9,909 nucleotides of DNA, taken from contig CAAETD010000174.1 in NCBI GenBank assembly GCA_900758885.1, forward strand, positions 1-9,909, given 5' to 3'. This stretch comes from an uncultured Collinsella sp. GTDB taxonomy: Bacteria; Actinomycetota; Coriobacteriia; Coriobacteriales; Coriobacteriaceae. Below, piece by piece: positions 9,354 through 9,909 of this stretch. How positions within the stretch are numbered: position 1 is the stretch's first letter; every line of letters begins with the position of its first letter. The translations under genes were made by a program, and so were the position numbers. The notes under the pieces are model-generated. The model made no database searches. It was not told where the DNA came from and saw only the letters and a program-made list of their open reading frames with translations.

Positions 9354-9354
9354 C

Positions 9355-9379
9355 TATTGTTAGTGCTATACTAACAATA
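9355..9379 (+). promoter_or_regulatory. Perfect 10-bp dyad with embedded extended -10-like element
   Basis: TATTGTTAGT (9355-9364) and ACTAACAATA (9370-9379) are perfect inverted copies around a 5-nt centre, starting 2 nt after the pflB stop. The centre and right arm contain TGCTATACT (9364-9372), an extended -10 match; no -35 is evident. It could be an operator over an internal promoter for the small subunit gene, or an mRNA hairpin between the two cistrons. The AT-rich stem with no following T run is not a typical terminator. Confidence 0.45.
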
Positions 9380-9395
9380 ACGATTACTGATTAGT

Positions 9396-9415
9396 GCGCC
9401 GGTTTCGGCCGGCGC
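9396..9415 (+). repeat. GC-rich hairpin upstream of the glycyl radical subunit gene
   Basis: GCGCCGG (9396-9402) pairs with CCGGCGC (9409-9415) around a TTTCGG loop, ending 10 nt before the AAGGAG ribosome binding site. No T run follows, so it is more likely an mRNA-stability or processing element than a terminator. Confidence 0.5.
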
Positions 9416-9438
9416 CTATCGATCGAAGGAGACACATT

Positions 9439-9690
9439 ATGAAGGTTTCTGAAGTTTCCGAGACTCAGGCCGATAACCTGGTCCACATGCTCGACGCTTA
9501 CGCCGAGAAGGGTGGCCACCACCTGAACATCAACGTCTTCAACCGTGAGACGCTGCTCGACGCTCAGGCTCACCCCGAGAAGTATCCGCAGCTGACCATC
9601 CGCGTTTCCGGCTACGCCGTGAACTTCCACACGCTCACCAAGGAGCAGCAGGACGAGGTCATTGCGCGTACCTTCCACGACAAGTTCTAA
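9439..9690 (+). CDS. grcA: Stand-alone glycyl radical subunit of pyruvate formate-lyase (GrcA/YfiD-like)
   Basis: This 83-aa protein corresponds to the C-terminal glycyl radical domain of PFL, which stores the radical that starts pyruvate cleavage. It shows GGHHLNINVFNRETLLDA, then HPEKYPQLTIRVSGYAV with the radical glycine at Gly58, then LTKEQQDEVIARTFHDKF; 25 residues follow the glycine, as in E. coli PflB. The N terminus (about 1-22) is a short linker, shorter than that of E. coli GrcA/YfiD (127 aa). The start at 9439 is set by AAGGAG (9426-9431), 7 nt upstream. An in-frame GTG at 9394 would translate through a hairpin and is rejected. The gene lies 85 nt after pflB, in a different frame, so it is not a simple frameshift. 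It probably assembles with the 683-aa subunit. The activating enzyme that installs the radical is not in the window. Confidence 0.93.
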   Translation: MKVSEVSETQADNLVHMLDAYAEKGGHHLNINVFNRETLLDAQAHPEKYPQLTIRVSGYAVNFHTLTKEQQDEVIARTFHDKF

Positions 9691-9830
9691 AGGGACTCAA
9701 CTCCCACCGGAGACCCGGTAAGGCCTACGCACTTTGCCTCTCAAACGTCCTCGCCGCTTCGCGGCTGCGGAATGTTTGCGAGACAAAGTGCTCCCGGCCT
9801 TGCCGGGTCTCCTGCGTTGTCGTCCTTTAG
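9687..9830. repeat. Long imperfect inverted repeat after the glycyl radical gene
   Basis: About 144 nt fold back on themselves around a GCCGC-TTC-GCGGC tip (9753-9765). Matching arm segments from the outside in are CTAAAGG/CCTTTAG (9687-9693, 9824-9830), CAAC/GTTG (9698-9701, 9816-9819), a 17-nt block with one mismatch (9709-9725, 9796-9812), GCACTTTG/CAAAGTGC (9729-9736, 9784-9791) and CAAAC/GTTTG (9742-9746, 9774-9778). The outer arm includes the stop codon of the small gene. Each arm also has its own small palindrome (9706-9719 and 9793-9807). No T run follows. It could be a structured 3' UTR, a small RNA, or a miniature mobile-type intergenic repeat. Confidence 0.7.
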
Positions 9831-9866
9831 GGAACCACGCTAAATTAAATTGGTGTCCTCGGACAT

Positions 9867-9909
9867 GCAAAGAGGCTCGCTGCGCCCTTCGTGCGGCGAG
9901 CCTCTTTGC
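9867..9909. terminator. Strong intrinsic terminator, possibly bidirectional, at the window edge
   Basis: GCAAAGAGGCTCGC (9867-9880) and GCGAGCCTCTTTGC (9896-9909) form a perfect 14-bp stem with a 15-nt loop that can pair further. The AAAGAGGC...GCCTCTTT form is typical of bidirectional terminators. Any U tract would lie just past the window, so this cannot be confirmed here. It likely ends the pfl transcript. Confidence 0.7.

Noticed and set aside
9394..9438. GTG-initiated 15-residue extension of the glycyl radical subunit
   Set aside because: It would run through the GC hairpin and the ribosome binding site and adds an Arg/Pro-rich stretch. The ATG at 9439 has a well-placed AAGGAG.
9687..9830. 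CRISPR array or insertion sequence
   Set aside because: There is one inverted structure, not regularly spaced direct repeats, and no transposase or clear target-site duplication.

Overview
The window looks like chromosomal DNA from a high-GC, anaerobic, Gram-positive gut actinobacterium. Collinsella or a close relative in the Coriobacteriia is my best guess. The basis is GC-rich coding with strong AAGGAG-type ribosome binding sites, a fermentative pyruvate formate-lyase (PFL), and a MarR/ABC/ABC efflux cassette of the type common in gut Firmicutes and Coriobacteria. The genus is inference; no rRNA or tRNA gene is present.

Left third (minus strand, 40-4708): a compact three-gene cassette reading leftward. 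A MarR-family regulator is followed by two half-size ABC exporters. The regulator overlaps the first exporter by 4 nt (GTGA) and the first exporter overlaps the second by 1 nt (TAATG), so the three are probably translated in a coupled way. The exporters form a typical asymmetric pair. The first has Asp for the catalytic Glu and Gln for the H-loop His, plus a large insert after TM1. The second has intact ATPase residues but a changed LSQGQ signature. A 13-bp inverted repeat over the regulator start is a good candidate for its own operator.

Middle (plus strand, 4709-6907): a divergent intergenic region, a classical short-chain dehydrogenase/reductase (SDR), an intrinsic terminator, a KdgT-family sugar-acid permease, and a strong 15-bp-stem terminator. 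The SDR and permease together suggest uptake and reduction or oxidation of a keto-deoxy sugar acid, but the substrate cannot be read from the sequence.

Right third (plus strand, 6918-9909): about 380 nt of leader without a convincing gene, then a pyruvate formate-lyase split into two genes. The 683-aa first gene carries the catalytic domain and Cys409-Cys410 but stops just before the glycyl radical domain. That domain is a separate 83-aa gene 85 nt downstream, in another frame, with its own ribosome binding site, the RVSGYAV motif and Gly58. Together (766 aa) they rebuild one ordinary PFL of about 760 aa. The gap between them holds a perfect 10-bp dyad overlapping an extended -10-like sequence, and a GC-rich hairpin. 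The small gene is followed by an imperfect inverted repeat of about 144 nt and a strong terminator at the window edge. No PFL-activating enzyme gene is visible. The split PFL, and the possibility that its radical subunit is regulated separately, is the most interesting part of the window.
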